Assembly (NCBI GenBank): GCA_025594325.1
Contig: JANHCV010000006.1
Coordinates: forward strand, 310,001 to 374,000
From: Blastocladiella emersonii ATCC 22665
Lineage: Eukaryota > Blastocladiomycota > Blastocladiomycetes > Blastocladiales > Blastocladiaceae
Reading direction: 5' to 3'
Length of the DNA stretch: 64,000 nt
The first letter of the stretch is position 1. Every line of letters starts with the position of its first letter. Below the pieces are notes generated by a model, which saw only the letters and a list, made by a program, of their open reading frames with translations, ran no database searches and had not been told where the DNA came from. The position numbers and the translations under genes are program-made. Shown here one piece after another: positions 1-11,312 of the stretch.

Positions 1-2782
1 CGCAGCTCCACAATGCGCGTGCCGAGGTCAAGGAAGTAATGGAAAAGGCTGTTGACAATGAGAATCATGCGGTTGGCCATGACGAGCTGCGAGGCGGAGC
101 CGATACGCGACGAAAGGTCGAGGTCCTTGCTCGCGCAAAAGATCGCGTTTGCAGCGACAAGCACCTCGGCCTGCTCGAGCCTGCTGATGTCCCAGGACCG
201 ACCGATGCGTGGCAGGTTCACGGAGATGCCGACCGAAAGGACATAAGTCGAGAGGAACCGATGAAGACGGAGCACGACGCGGCCCTGGGCGCAATGCACG
301 TCCACCTTTTTCAGGCGTACCGGGCCGCACACGTACATGAGCTGCTCGACGCCATTGACATTGACAGTGACAGAGCCAGGCCAATCAGTAAATGTATGCG
401 GCCTGGGCAGCGTGACCTTTGTTGACCGCTCCTTGCCCGGCGGAAGCTTCAGCACGAGTTCCATGGAGTCGGATGCGGTCACGATGGCGTGAAGCGGGCG
501 AAGCGGCCAAGACTGGACGACGGAAGGAACCGGCGGGCGCGACTGGATGAACCCGCGCAGCGGCGCGTAGAAGGAATCCGCTGGAACTTGCGTCAAAGTG
601 ACGTCCGTGAGCGAAACGGGCTGGCCGCCGAGAAGCTCGCGCGGCCGTTTGGCTGCGCCCGGAAACTCACAAAACACGCGAAACCGCTGCGTTTCTGATT
701 TGCCAAAATCGCCCGAGAGGTAGAAGGTGAGACTGACTTGCGAATGGTGCCGATCCAAATCAACAACTGCGAGGCTCTCGAAACGCTGAGTCGATCCATT
801 TTCGCGGGTACCCTCGACCACGATAAATGACGGGTCCGGGGCACCGTGGAGGTCAAGAGGAACAGAGAGGTCGACGCGGTAGATGGACTGATCCGCTGCA
901 GATTTGGTACCGAAGAAGCCGTTGCAGAACAACATGTGCATGAGGGTACACGTTCCCTCGGCCACATTGATTTCAAGCAAAGCGTGCTTGCACATATCGT
1001 GCACCGCCTCGCCACCGATCCAAGGCAGCGTGACGAGCGGAGAGCTTCCAGCAACAGCGAGCCGCCCGGCTGCAAAAGCGTACGCAATGAGTTTGGCGAA
1101 GAGGGCGTCAGTGCGCATCGTGTCCGCTAACGAGGCGAGCAAACGCGTCAGTTTTAAGGAAACACACTAACCCAAACACACATAGACGTACTCATTGGCC
1201 GAGAGGAGCGGTACCAGTGCGTAAAACACTTGGTTAACGCATCGCGGAGAAACGGCGAGTCGGCCAAAGCGGTAGGGATGGTCGGTGTGCGAATTTTGTA
1301 AAACGAAAAGTATTTGGCCTTCGGGTTGCGCAGCTGTTCGTTGGTCCACGCGATGTGCCGGACGTAAGTCGCCCAGCCCTCCTCGCTCGGGAGCTCGGTC
1401 AAGTGGACGCCAAGAAAGGCCGCGAAAGCTCCATAGTCGAGTCCCGTGGCTTCGAAAATCAGGTCCTGGTGCGAGGAAGCAGAAGAAGCAAGTTTGGTCG
1501 AGTACGCGAAGATCATGGAGCGCTCCCACTTGTCGATGATCGGCGTGAGCAGAGCCGCACCGTGGATCAGGATCCCAAAAAGCGGGCAAGTCGAGTCCAT
1601 GAGGTTGGAGGTGTCAATCACGTCAAAGCGCATGGCCGGGTCCGCTGCGAGGGTCTCCATGAGAGTCAGTGCGTGTCCAGCTGCAAACGTGAACCGCGCA
1701 CCGCCACCGGACGCCTTGGTCATGGCCCGCTGCAGAATCCAGGTCCAATCGTACATTTCGTCCGTAATAAACTTTTCGGGCAGATCGGATTCGAGTGGTA
1801 CGCTGGTCGCCTCGAACGGGAAGTTACCGTTGCGCAAAGCGTAGTAAAGCGATCCGTCGCTGCGCACGAGCAGCATGGTCGGGTTGACTTCGGGCCACTC
1901 GAAGTCAAGCGCCGCGTCGCTTTCCGGTTCGGCGCGGCGGCCGTGTTTGTCGTACGGGCGGCGATCTTGAGCGTCGAGCAAGTAGACGCCCTCGACGGTG
2001 TGACGCTCGGCGTGGCACGCTAGCTGGGCGAATTTGGTGCCGTGGATCAGGCCGCGGTAGCGCGACTGCACGGCTGCCATAAATTGTTTCGCATGATCGG
2101 CGGACGCTGCACGCTGGACGGTGGGGTCCGGGTGGGACCGGTAGTAATGCTCGCGCTGAGCGAAGAGCGTCTCGGGAGTCCAATCCGCATCAAGCCAGGA
2201 CTGCCAGCAGTGGCGGACGGCGCGCAGCGTCTCCTCGTTGAGAACACGCAGCGGTGCGTCGTTGGGCACGTTGAGCCAGTCCTTGGCGAGGCATGCGCGC
2301 ATCCGTATGTCCCAAAAATCGCGAAATCCGGGCTCGAGGAGCAGCGAGTACCAGAGCTGGGTGATCCAGTCGACGGGTAAGCTCGCGGCGCGGCAGTCCA
2401 CGATGGTATGGAGGATAAGCAGGTTACGCGCAAGAATCTCGGGACGCAGGTCGTTGAGCACGAAGGAGAGCTTCGCAGTGCCCTGCTTCACGCCGTAATC
2501 CTCGAGCGTGCGGACCACGTCGCGCAGGTCGCCGCATCCGCAAACGAGCGCCTTGAGCTCGGGCCGACCGGTTGGGTCATGGTACAGGAAGAGATCGCGC
2601 GGGCACTCTCTGCGGTACGGCGAGTAGACGTCAAACTGCTCCCCGCAGACCATGGAGCTGCAAGTCAAGGGCAGCCGGTGCGCGGGGAGCATTTCCGACG
2701 GCGGGGCCTCGGCAGGCCCGCGGTCCACGTCCGCGGGCGGCTTTGCATCAGCTTTCATTTGCTTTTGTCTAGATTTTGTCAT
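1..2782 (-). CDS. DUF4470 domain protein, 3' end cut by the window
   Basis: I see two exons: 2782..1192 and 1126..1 (continues out of the window). The intron 1191..1127 starts GTACGT and ends TTAG. After splicing, frame is kept and the second exon is open to position 1. The N-terminal third holds the fungal DUF4470 signature (around YGVKQGTAKLSFVLNDLRPE, then ILARNLLIL). Such proteins are often fused to a MYND zinc finger or other C-terminal domains; that end is not visible here. I chose the ATG at 2782 (MTKSRQKQMK...); an in-frame ATG at 2836 would add 18 residues. No biochemical function is established for the family as far as I know. It is divergently arranged with the Nur1-like gene, leaving under 240 bp as a shared promoter. 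Family call fairly sure, function unknown. Confidence 0.7.
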
Positions 2783-3019
2783 TGCATTGGGTGGTATTGG
2801 GAGACGGAGCGCGAGACGGCCAGTTTTCGCATGCAAACCGGATTGAGCCTCCCACGTGCGAGGCGTGATGCTCTCGACCGTCCAGCCGGCGGACGCGTCG
2901 GGCCGTCCTCGCCTTCTCCCCGCCCTCTCTCCCCCAAATCCCGAACCTTATGACCCGCACTCTATGCAATGCATCTTTAACCTGTGAAAGCACCATTTGA
3001 ACGACACCAAACACCTACC

Positions 3020-4494
3020 ATGCAGTCCAACCGCGCCTCGACGCACGGCGGCGGGCGCCGCCACGCGCACGCCAACATCCGCCGGCGCTCGCTGTGGCAG
3101 AAGATCAAGTCGTACCCAGGCGACACGTGGCTCAAGTACTCGGTACATCTCATCCGACCCGTTCCGTCGCGATCGGCGACCGACTGACCCGGTACGCACT
3201 CGCACTAGGCCGAGTACGAGATGATGGACTGGGAGCGGATCCACCAGACCTTCAGCTGGCCCGTCGGTCTCGGGCTCAACGTCGTGTACCTCGCGACGCG
3301 CTCGATCGACTATGTTGCGTCGACCGCGACGCCGGGTCCGCTGCAGATCGCGGCGGGTGGCGAGATGACGGCCGAGCAGGTGCTGTGGTCGATGGACGAG
3401 CCGTGGACGCAGTGGGCGGTGCGCACGCTCGCGCTCGACGCGTGGACCGGGTCGATCCAGGCCGCGCTCGCGCTCGTGAGTGTCGCCAACGCCGTCTACT
3501 TTTTCATGCGCCGCCGCAAGTATCAGCTCCTGCTCGTTGACGAACGGGTACGCTTTGTCCGAGTCCTGAGCTCATTGATGCGCTCTGATCGTTCGAGTGT
3601 GTGTAGACGCCGCCACGGTCGCGTAACGCACGCCAGGTGCCGGCGGACCCCAAGGACCCGACGGGCCCGACAGCGTGGGAGCTCAACGCGTGGGATATCT
3701 CGGTGTTCCATCGCAACGTCTTTTGGTACGGCGTAGCAGCCATGTGTGTGCAACCGCGTGCGACTCATCTCGAACGTAATGTAGCCTGTTCTCGCCCGTG
3801 CAAGTCTTCATCGCGCACTTCATCGAGTTCTCGTTCTCAACGGCGCTGCTCTTTGCCGTGCTGCCCGTCATGGTTCGTCCCTTTCCGCGTTACCCTCAGC
3901 AACCCCAACTGATTCACCCCTTCCGCTCGCGTGTAGCTCCTGTTCCTGATGCGCATGTTCGAGGACCTGGTCCACGACCGCAACCTGATCGCAGGGCACA
4001 TGTTCCACGAGTACAACGTGCGCCTCGTGTACCCGCGCCTGTTCGTTGCCAAGGCCGAGACCGCCGCCGGCGCCGACTTCCCGGACATGGACGGCGACGG
4101 CGAGGTGGACCCGGATATCAGCATCGACGTCGACCCGGAGATCTACAACCGTGTCATGGCCTCGAGCAGCACCACCAACAGCGGCCGCAGCTCGCCCATG
4201 GTCCCGCACGAGGACCGCCCGATCCGGCCCGCGTACCCGATCGTCCCGCAGGACGACCCGAGCGCAGCGCGCGCGTCCAAGTCGTCGCGCCGCTCGCTCC
4301 ACAACGAGGACACGGTCGTCCCCGGGTACATGTCGTGGACACCCGAGGCCGCGGCCGCGGGTGCAGCATCGAGTGCGTCCGCGGGGACGCAGGCGAGCAG
4401 CAGCCCGAGCCAGGGCTCGTCGTCGACCGCCACGGCGACCGCGACCAAGAAGCGGCCCGCGTCGAACCCGTTCCAGCGGCGGCGTGCGGCGTGA
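3020..4494 (+). CDS. Nur1/Mug154-like (DUF2418) nuclear rim membrane protein
   Basis: Five exons fit one frame: 3020-3142, 3209-3547, 3607-3725, 3785-3872, 3937-4494. The introns begin GTACAT, GTACGC, GTACGG and GTTCGT and all end TAG. The N-terminus has a basic block, then KIKSYPGDTWLKYS, then a MDWERIH segment. Hydrophobic spans follow near WPVGLGLNVVYLATRSI, IQAALALVSVANAVYFFMR and VFIAHFIEFSFSTALLFAVL, and exon 4 begins CLFSPVQVF. This order matches the fungal Nur1/DUF2418 family: inner nuclear membrane proteins that in yeast work with Heh1/Lrs4-Csm1 in rDNA tethering and silencing. The tail (residues from about 250) is acidic, then Ser/Ala-rich, ending in a basic KKRPASNPFQRRRAA. Role is by family analogy; membrane topology is my inference. 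Decayed copies of its 3' end follow immediately downstream. Confidence 0.65.
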
Positions 4495-5040
4495 GGGTGT
4501 TCATCATTCCAATATATAGCTTACTCACACATGCTCCTTGTACGCCGTCAAAGCAAGGGAACTTGGTCAAAGCATCGAACCTTCTTCCTATTTCGTCGCC
4601 GTGGTTTCTCAACCTCAGCCATGGCCGCGGCGACCTCAAACACTCGCACCACTTGGGTCGACCTGGCGCGCGATCCCCCGGGTGCATGTCGTGGACGTCC
4701 GAGGCGGTGGCGGCGAGCGCGTCGCGTCGCGTCCGATCGCGGCGGAGAGCACACGCGCGAACAGCAGCCCGAGCCAGAGCACGGCGACCACGACCGCGAC
4801 CAATACCACCTTCGCACACGGTACCCGGGTACTAGTCCTGGACGTCACAGTGGTGGAAGCGGGCGCGGCCAGCGCGCGTCGATGGCGACGGCAGGGACGC
4901 AGGCGAGCAGCAGTAGCCTTACTCAGGGCACGGGGACCGCGACCGCGACGGCGGCTAAGAAGCGGCCCGCGTCGAACCCGTTCCAGCGGCGGCGCGCGGC
5001 GTGATTGTGACGAGCATCCCACTATATAACTTAATTACAC
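4315..5040 (+). repeat. Tandem decayed copies of the Nur1-like gene's 3' end
   Basis: The end of the last exon plus its 3' flank (about 4315-4545) is followed by two more diverged versions, about 4668-4812 and 4815-5040. Shared landmarks are CCCGGGT(A/G)CATGTCGTGGAC, GGGACGCAGGCGAGCAGCAG, and the stretch coding KKRPASNPFQRRRAA then TGA, followed by an (A)TATATA(G/A)CTTA... 3' flank with an ACACA/ACACG tail. The last copy keeps the C-terminal peptide perfectly (4950-5004), but its upstream frame is disrupted, so it is not a gene. It looks like a local tandem duplication of an exon end. Confidence 0.7.
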
Positions 5041-5094
5041 GCGCCTTATTGTGGGCATGGAGCTGAGTTGGTTTGTGGCCGGCGTCCGCAATCA

Positions 5095-5470
5095 TCGCAG
5101 CGAGTTTGACCACAGCCGTCCGTGCGATGCCGCTCATGTTTGGCGTTCGCCGCCATGGCCCAACACCCATGGAACTTGTCCGCACGCATCGTGTTCTCAG
5201 AGTCGAGCTGGCTCGCGACCTCAACCGCGACGTTGGCCGCGGCGAGCATCGCGATGATCACGCGTGTTCACTGTCCGCCGTCACCCACCTGTGTGCGACA
5301 GCGATACAGAACGCGCTGAAGTCACGAAAGCGAACGTCGTCCTCTCTGTGGCGATCGTCATCCTCTTGGAGACGGCCACCATGCTCGCGACAGAGCATCC
5401 GAAGCAGCTTTGAGCTCGATCTCTGGTCCATGGCCGCGGCCATGGCCACGCGCCCATGGCCAAGCGCCCT
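5095..5470. repeat. GGCCATGG/TCGCG-rich dispersed intergenic repeat, copy 1
   Basis: Gene-free DNA with recurring CGCGAC, GCCATGGCC and GGCCGCGG words, including a near palindrome CCATGGCCGCGGCCATGG at about 5430-5447. The same composition recurs at 9070-9150, 15241-15540 and 19560-19870, always between genes. I see no reading frame with protein character in it. Confidence 0.45.
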
Positions 5471-5807
5471 TTGCCCCCTCAGTGCTCATCACTAGTCGCT
5501 CGCTCGTACACACGAAAAAGTCAGGTTGGAGAGAATGCAGCCGCGCCGAGGTCTATGGTACAAAACGACGAGAAATGGGGGAGACAAAACAAACATCGAG
5601 GGAAGAGGGCGATCTCGGCGAAGCCGCTGTGGAGGAAAGGTGGTTTACGGGGTAGGTAGGTAGAGCGTGGTGGTGTGGTGTGGTAAATGGGTAGAGCCGC
5701 GCGAGCCAAACACGCGCGCGCGGGCGAGGAGTCAAAAGGAGGAGGAGGGCTAGCGTAGAGTAGAGGTGGGGGGGGGTGGAGAACAGGTTGAAGGTGAAGA
5801 AACGGCC

Positions 5808-7562
5808 TCAGGCGCTATCCGCGATGCCCGTCGGCACGCGGACCGCGACCGTGTACCGCCCGCCGGCGAGCGTGTAGAGGTCAGACGCATCGGCGACGAG
5901 CGCGGCATCGACGCCGAACGGCGTGTGCGATCCGGGCATCTCGACGCCCGAGTCGTCGAGCCCGCGGGCGGTCGCGGACGCGTCCTGGACGACGCGGAAC
6001 TCGGGCGGCCGCTGGTGCAGGACGCGCGCGTAGTCGGGCGAGGCCACGCTGAACTGGCCGCGCAGGAACGCCATGGCGATCCCGCCGAGCGTGCGGCCCG
6101 ACGGCGTGCGCAGCGAGGCGAGGTGCACGCCCATGGCCGCGTGCACGTGGTCGTGCAGCATCTGCAGGTGCTCCTCGAGCGACGCGTCGTCGACGCCCTC
6201 GAGCGTCGAGACCGTGAGGTCGGCGTGGGCAGTAACCGACGAAGAGCCGGGACGGCTAGTCGAGAACTGCAGGTCCGAACCGGGCGTCACGGGGGCGTGG
6301 ATGCGCGCCGTCGAGGCCGGGTGCAGCGGGGCGAGGGTGCGCGGCGATGGCGCGGTCGAGCCCGAGACGGCCGAGTCCGGGTGGCCGCCGGCGACCGACG
6401 ACGCGATCGACGCGGCTGACGACGAGGTAGCCGTCGACAAGGCGGCCGCGGGACCGAGCAGCGGCACATCCACGTCGACGTCCATGCCGTCCTCCTCGGG
6501 GTCCGCCGACACGGGCTTCTCAGCAACCAGCATCCGCGGCGAGGGGGGCGGGGTGAGCCCGCCAGCGGCCGCCATGGCGGTGGTCGCGGGCATCTCGGCA
6601 GCAACCGTCGCGGTGGCGGGGATGGGCGAGACGCCGGGGAGCTGGAGCGGGGCGCCCGTGACCGTGTAGAGCTGGTCGTAGATGAATCGCGAGCCGACAA
6701 TGGACACGATGAAGGCCATGACGCTAGCGGTGGGCATCGGGTAGACGACGGGGAAGGGGACCTGCGGCAGGCCCGAGAGCGGGTCGACGGGGAACCCGCC
6801 GTCGAGCGCGTTCATGGTCTCGACGCTAGTGGTGGTGGCGGCGGGAGCAGCGACGGTCGCCGTAGACCCGCGGCGCGACAGGCCGCCGGACGAGGGCCGG
6901 CGCGCGAGCGAGTTGCGGCGGGCGATGGCGGCCTCGGGGAACAGGGCCGAGGTCGCGGCACGCACGGGGCACGCGAGGGCGGGGGCGTCGAGCGGGAGGT
7001 ACGGCAGGTCCTCGGCGAGCACGCCGTAGCGGACGAGCACCTCGTGCGGGAGCAGCGCCACGCCCGAGGCGTCGAACTCGATGGGCCGCACGTAGCACAC
7101 CTTGCGGACGTGCCCCGCCGCGACCGCCGGCGCGAGCTCGCCCTGGCACGCGGCGATGGGCGTCTGTGGGGCGAGGTCAACGAGCCACGCGGCGGGCGCG
7201 GGGACGGTCATGCGGTCGACCCACGGGTCGAGCTGGGCGGGCGGCGCAATGGCGTCGAGCGAGGCGACGACGGGGATCCCGAGGGCGCGCAGCTCCGAGA
7301 TGGTGGCGTGGATCACGTCAAAGTGCGGGACGCCGGGCACGCGTTCGGCGGGCGGCGAGGCGGCGGGCGAGTGCAGGCCGCCGTGCGGGCCGGCCGGGTT
7401 CGGGGTGGCGACATGGTCGGCGTGCGGCGACAGGACCGAGAGCTGCAGCAGGTCAAAGGACGCCTTGTTGCGTACAATCTCGATGACCAGGTTGGCCACG
7501 AGACTGACCGTCTCGCGGGTGAGGGGACCGACGACGATGTGGGCCGGGGTGAAGAGTTCCAT
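5808..7562 (-). CDS. Unrecognised 584-aa Pro/Ala/Ser-rich protein
   Basis: A single open frame with a start at 7562 and TGA-type stop near 5808. The first about 200 residues look folded (MELFTPAHIVVGPLTRE, then FDVIHATISELRALGIPVV and HVRKVCYVRPIEFDASGVAL). Then comes a Ser/Arg patch, one hydrophobic stretch around VMAFIVSIVGSRFIY (about residue 280), a long Ala/Ser/Pro-rich low-complexity stretch with an acidic EEDGMDVDVDV island, and a more ordered tail (LEEHLQMLHDHVHAAMGVHL). I do not recognise the family. The hydrophobic stretch is too weak to call a membrane anchor. Good codon use and length argue that it is real. Confidence 0.6.
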   Translation of the reverse strand: MELFTPAHIVVGPLTRETVSLVANLVIEIVRNKASFDLLQLSVLSPHADHVATPNPAGPHGGLHSPAASPPAERVPGVPHFDVIHATISELRALGIPVVASLDAIAPPAQLDPWVDRMTVPAPAAWLVDLAPQTPIAACQGELAPAVAAGHVRKVCYVRPIEFDASGVALLPHEVLVRYGVLAEDLPYLPLDAPALACPVRAATSALFPEAAIARRNSLARRPSSGGLSRRGSTATVAAPAATTTSVETMNALDGGFPVDPLSGLPQVPFPVVYPMPTASVMAFIVSIVGSRFIYDQLYTVTGAPLQLPGVSPIPATATVAAEMPATTAMAAAGGLTPPPSPRMLVAEKPVSADPEEDGMDVDVDVPLLGPAAALSTATSSSAASIASSVAGGHPDSAVSGSTAPSPRTLAPLHPASTARIHAPVTPGSDLQFSTSRPGSSSVTAHADLTVSTLEGVDDASLEEHLQMLHDHVHAAMGVHLASLRTPSGRTLGGIAMAFLRGQFSVASPDYARVLHQRPPEFRVVQDASATARGLDDSGVEMPGSHTPFGVDAALVADASDLYTLAGGRYTVAVRVPTGIADSA

Positions 7563-9216
7563 AGACGGGGAAGGCGGGTTGGTGGAGGTAGAGGTGGTGG
7601 TGGGGCGGAGATGGCGCTAGCGATGTACGGTGCCGAGAGGGAGGAAGACTCGGGTCGGTGGTGGTCAAGGGAGGGAGGGAGACAACGGCACACAGACTCG
7701 GTCGTTCACGAAGATGCGTCGGCGTGAAAACGAGTCGTCGCGAGAGCAGGCGGGTGCGGCACGGCGCGATCGGCGAGGGGGGAGACGCGCGTCTTTGGCG
7801 GCGGCGGCGGGTCAAAGGCAGCGGCGGCGGATCAGGAGGTCCGACTGGTCGACAGGTCGAGCTCGCGCAGCAGCGGCAAAGACGGGAGCCTGCGGGGACA
7901 GGAGAGCGGCAGCAGCAGCGGCGGCTCTTTCAGTGGCGGTGCGGGCGGCTGGCTCAAGGGGGCGAGTCTATTCAGAGGGGACAGGAGATGCGGGAGGAGG
8001 AGCGAGTGTGGCGCGGCGCGTCGTGGGAGAGGGGAGGCAAGCGGGCGGGCGGGCGCGATAAGAACGTTAGATTCCACTCTTCTCTCGCAAGTGCAGGTGC
8101 GCGAAAACGTGTGCATGGCCGTGGCAGTCGGGTGTTGGGGTGGAGAGGGAGGCAGATGAGCGAGCAAGCGGGGAGGAACAAGTCCGGCCGGCGTGCGTGC
8201 GCGCGCGCGAGGGAGACGCAGCTCCGCCGCGAGAGGTGGGAAGGCAAGGGACGAGGGAGGGACCCTGCGCCCCGTGCATGGGGTGCATGACGCTCGCCAC
8301 GTTGCGCGGGCGACCGGCGCATCGCGGACGGGCGCCTCATCATGCACAGGGACGCAAGGGACCGCCGAGCGAGGCGAGGGCGAGGGCGAGAGCGAGGCGA
8401 GGGAGGGAGGGCGGCGGGTCGAGAGGAAATACGACCCATCGGCATGGCGACGTCCGGGCGGCCCGCCCGGTCGGCGGAGGCCGTCTGTGGCATCGTCGGC
8501 GGCGGCGCGTTCGGGACCTAAGCGAGTGCGAGAGAGGAGGAGGAGGAGAAGCAGTCGTGTCGAGTCGATGGCGGTCCGCGGGCGTGTCGGCGCAGCAGCG
8601 GGATCTCGACTCTCCTCTCTTCGGCACCCGTTGAGGCCCACACGAGGCGCGGCCGATGCGATGAGATGCGATGCCGTGGGTGCGCGGACCGCTGCGATGG
8701 GCCACTCGGATGGATGGGGGCCGCGGATGCACACGTCGCAGAAGCAGAGGAGAGAGGTGGCGTACCTCTGCAGCAGCTGCGAGAGGTCGTTCGTTAGGTC
8801 GGTCGGTCGGTCAAGGGAACGCCAGGTTATTGACCGTCGAGGTGGTTAGTGGGGAGAGAGGGGACGGCCCGCGGGAGCGACTTCGACCGCCTTCGCGCGC
8901 ATCGGCGGGCCGGCGGGCCCACGCAGGTCACAGGGACTCCGAGCTCTTTTTTACTTCCAAGGTTCGGCAAGCCTGCCTGCACCGCAATCTCGCGCCTTAT
9001 CGCCGCCTATCAGAGAGCATGGAAAATCGGCCACTTGCCGTTCGCTGCCCCACCGCTCTCGCTGCGAGTCCTGCAAGCCGCGGCCGCGGTCGCGGTCGCG
9101 ACCATGGCCATGGCCATCGACCGCGACCACGGCCACCACCGTCATCCTGACCCAGTACACGAGCCACGTCGCCTGTAATGGAAACCAAATGAATTACTCT
9201 CTCCCACCGAACCGCC
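7563..9216. other. Long intergenic/leader region, purine-rich on the + strand
   Basis: About 1.65 kb between the start of the 584-aa gene and the stop of the DCAF11-like gene. From about 7650 to 8600 the + strand is a long G/A-rich tract (GAGGGAGGG, GGAGGAGGAG), i.e. pyrimidine-rich on the coding strand of the downstream gene, which is typical of a fungal promoter or 5' leader. Open frames on both strands here are low-complexity and I do not accept them as genes. Confidence 0.5.
9089..9129. repeat. 41-bp near-perfect palindrome centred on ATGGCCATGGCCAT
   Basis: The left half GGTCGCGGTCGCGACCATGG pairs with a right half ending CGACCGCGACC around a CATGGCCATG centre (near 9109), with a few mismatches. 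It is the core of the GGCCATGG/TCGCG repeat family, here just downstream of the DCAF11-like stop codon. It could form a cruciform or an RNA hairpin; a terminator role is possible but unproven. Confidence 0.55.
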
Positions 9217-11312
9217 CTACGCGGTCCGCCCGACCTCGGGCGTGTACTCGTGGCGCGCGACCACGCCGCCGTCCGCGAGCCAAGACGTGGACAGGAGGAG
9301 GGGCAGGTGCGGGTGCCACGCCACGTCGCGGCACACGTTCTGCCGCCGCCACCCGAACATGTCGTTGCGCGCCGCGCGGCCGCCGCCGCCTCCCCCATCA
9401 ACGCTCATGGCCGACACGCACTCGCCGAGGAGGTTGTAGACATGCACGCGCCCGCTGCCGGACCCCGTCACCACGTACGGCCGGCCGCCCGGCGCAAAGT
9501 GGCACCGGATCAGCGTGTTGAGGACCGAGTGCCCGACGAACGTCACGACCGACGCGTCGAGCGGGTGCCGGTGCAGCGCCGGGCCGGCGGCGCCGAGCGG
9601 GTAGCTCTGGTACCGGTAGTCAAAGTCGAGCCGGAGGTCGCGCGCCGCGCGCGGGTGCGCGTTGAACGTCTCGCTCGGCATCATCTTGCGGATATCCCAC
9701 AGCTTGGCGCACTGGTCCTTGCCGTTGCTGACCACGTACCGCCCGTCGTCGCGCGACCCGACGTACGTGATCCCCTCCGTGTGTCCGGGCAGCACGCCGA
9801 CAGGCCGCGCCGCGTCGCCCGGGCGCAGCGAGCGGCGGTCCCACACCTTGAGGAGCGAGTCGTCGGACCCCGAGTACAGCACGTTGGTCGACGCGTCCGC
9901 GAAACACACGGCGTTGACGTCGTCGGCGTGGCCCTCGACGCCCAGCACCACGCGGCGTGCCTCGAGGTCGTAGACCACGATACTGTTGGCCGACGTCGCC
10001 GCGACGAGCTCGCGCCCGTCGGCGCTGAACCGGAGCGACCACACGCCCATGTGCCGGCGCCCGTGCCCCGACTCGCGCGGCGGCGTCAGGTTGAGCGAAA
10101 CCTGCGAGTCGGACTCGACGTCGGTCCGCGCCACGTGCACGATGGGCGTGATGGACGAGTACGCGATCAGGTCGTTTGTCTTGTTGAGCGTCGCGTCCGT
10201 CACGGTCCACTGCCCGACCACCGCGTGGATCGTCTTGTACTCGCGCAGATCGTACGGGTCCGTCGAGTCGTACAGGTGCACCAGGAAATCTTGCGTGCAC
10301 GCGAAGAAGAACTGGCCGTCGTCCGAGAACTGCCCCGAGTACGGACGCGCTACGAGCGAGGGTGCGTGTGTCAGTGTCTCAAACCTTTATACGGCGAGAG
10401 AGAGTTCAACGTACAGTCGTACCGCACCACGGCGCGCCCCTTGGAGTTGGGCAGGAACCGGTCCATGGCGTACGCCTGGTACTCGGGCGACTTGGCGTAC
10501 GCGTGCCCGCCGATCTCGCGCCCGCGCAGCGCCCGCATCGCGTTGAGCCGCGGCATCGGCATCGCCGCCGCCGGGACTCCCGGCCCGCTCGCCCCGCCCG
10601 AGTTACTATCGCGCCGCGGCCGCGTCGCCGGCGGCGGGCTCCCGAGCGACGAGCTCGACGACGACGCCGACGACAGCCGGCGTTTGCGCGGGTGGCCCGC
10701 TGCCGCCGCCGGGCGCGGTGGCGGCGATGATCCCACCTCCGGCTCGACAGCGGCGGTAGCCGATTCCGCGCGCGCCCACGCGCTGCACAGGGCCTCGGCG
10801 CGCCGTGCCTCGGGGCACCGCGCGAGCTCGTTGGCGAGCAGGAGCTCGAGCCCGGACTCGGTGTTGCGCGCGCGCAGCGCCGCCATGGCCTGCGTCACGC
10901 GCTGCTCGTGCTCCGGGTCGGCGGCGGCGCGGGGGCGGCGGGTGCCCGCGGCGGCGGCCGGGTCGTACTCCTCGTCGTCGGAGTTAAAATACTGCGCGCC
11001 GTCGTCGTCGTCTCTGTCCGACACGGTCTCGTAGTTCTCGTCGTCGTCGTCCTCCGCTTCCTCCTCCTCCTCGTTGTGCGCAAACTCGTCGCCGTCGCTC
11101 TCGCCCCCCGCCGCCGTTGTCGTGGTCGAGGTGGTGGTCCCGAACAGCGACCGCAGCAGCTGCGCGAGCGGGCCCGACGTCTGCAGCAGGTCGCTCAGCT
11201 GGGTCACGTCCTCGTCGTCGGCCGCGCCCTCGCCCTCGTCCGCGCTCGACGACGACGTCGGGTCCCACGCGGGATCGTCGTTCGGGTGCGGGTGGTCGTT
11301 GGAGCTCGACAT
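9217..11312 (-). CDS. DCAF11/WDR23 (LEC14B)-type WD40 protein
   Basis: Two exons: 11312-10415 and 10349-9217 (676 aa). The intron starts GTACGT, ends GTAG, and splices phase 1 correctly. The first about 210 residues are acidic and disordered (ADEGEGAADDEDVTQLSDLL, then EEEEEAEDDDDE), followed by a basic NLS-like GHPRKRRLSS. The WD40 propeller follows from about residue 300: DGRELVAATSANSIVVYDL, SGSDDSLLKVWDRR, GHTEGITYV, SNGKDQCAKLWDIRKMMPSE. The signature YQSYPLG and GHSVLNTLIRCHFAP followed by SGRVHVYNLLGE is specific for DCAF11/LEC14B. In animals DCAF11 is a substrate receptor of the CUL4-DDB1 ubiquitin ligase; the same role here is inferred from family membership. Confidence 0.85.

Noticed and set aside
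7832-8734. A 300-codon frame on - in the purine-rich intergenic region
   Set aside because: Leu/Arg/Pro-rich low complexity from a CT-rich tract, with no domain; more likely promoter or leader DNA.
9250-11034. A 594-codon frame on + opposite the DCAF11-like gene
   Set aside because: Antisense shadow. The WD40 reading on - explains the sequence.
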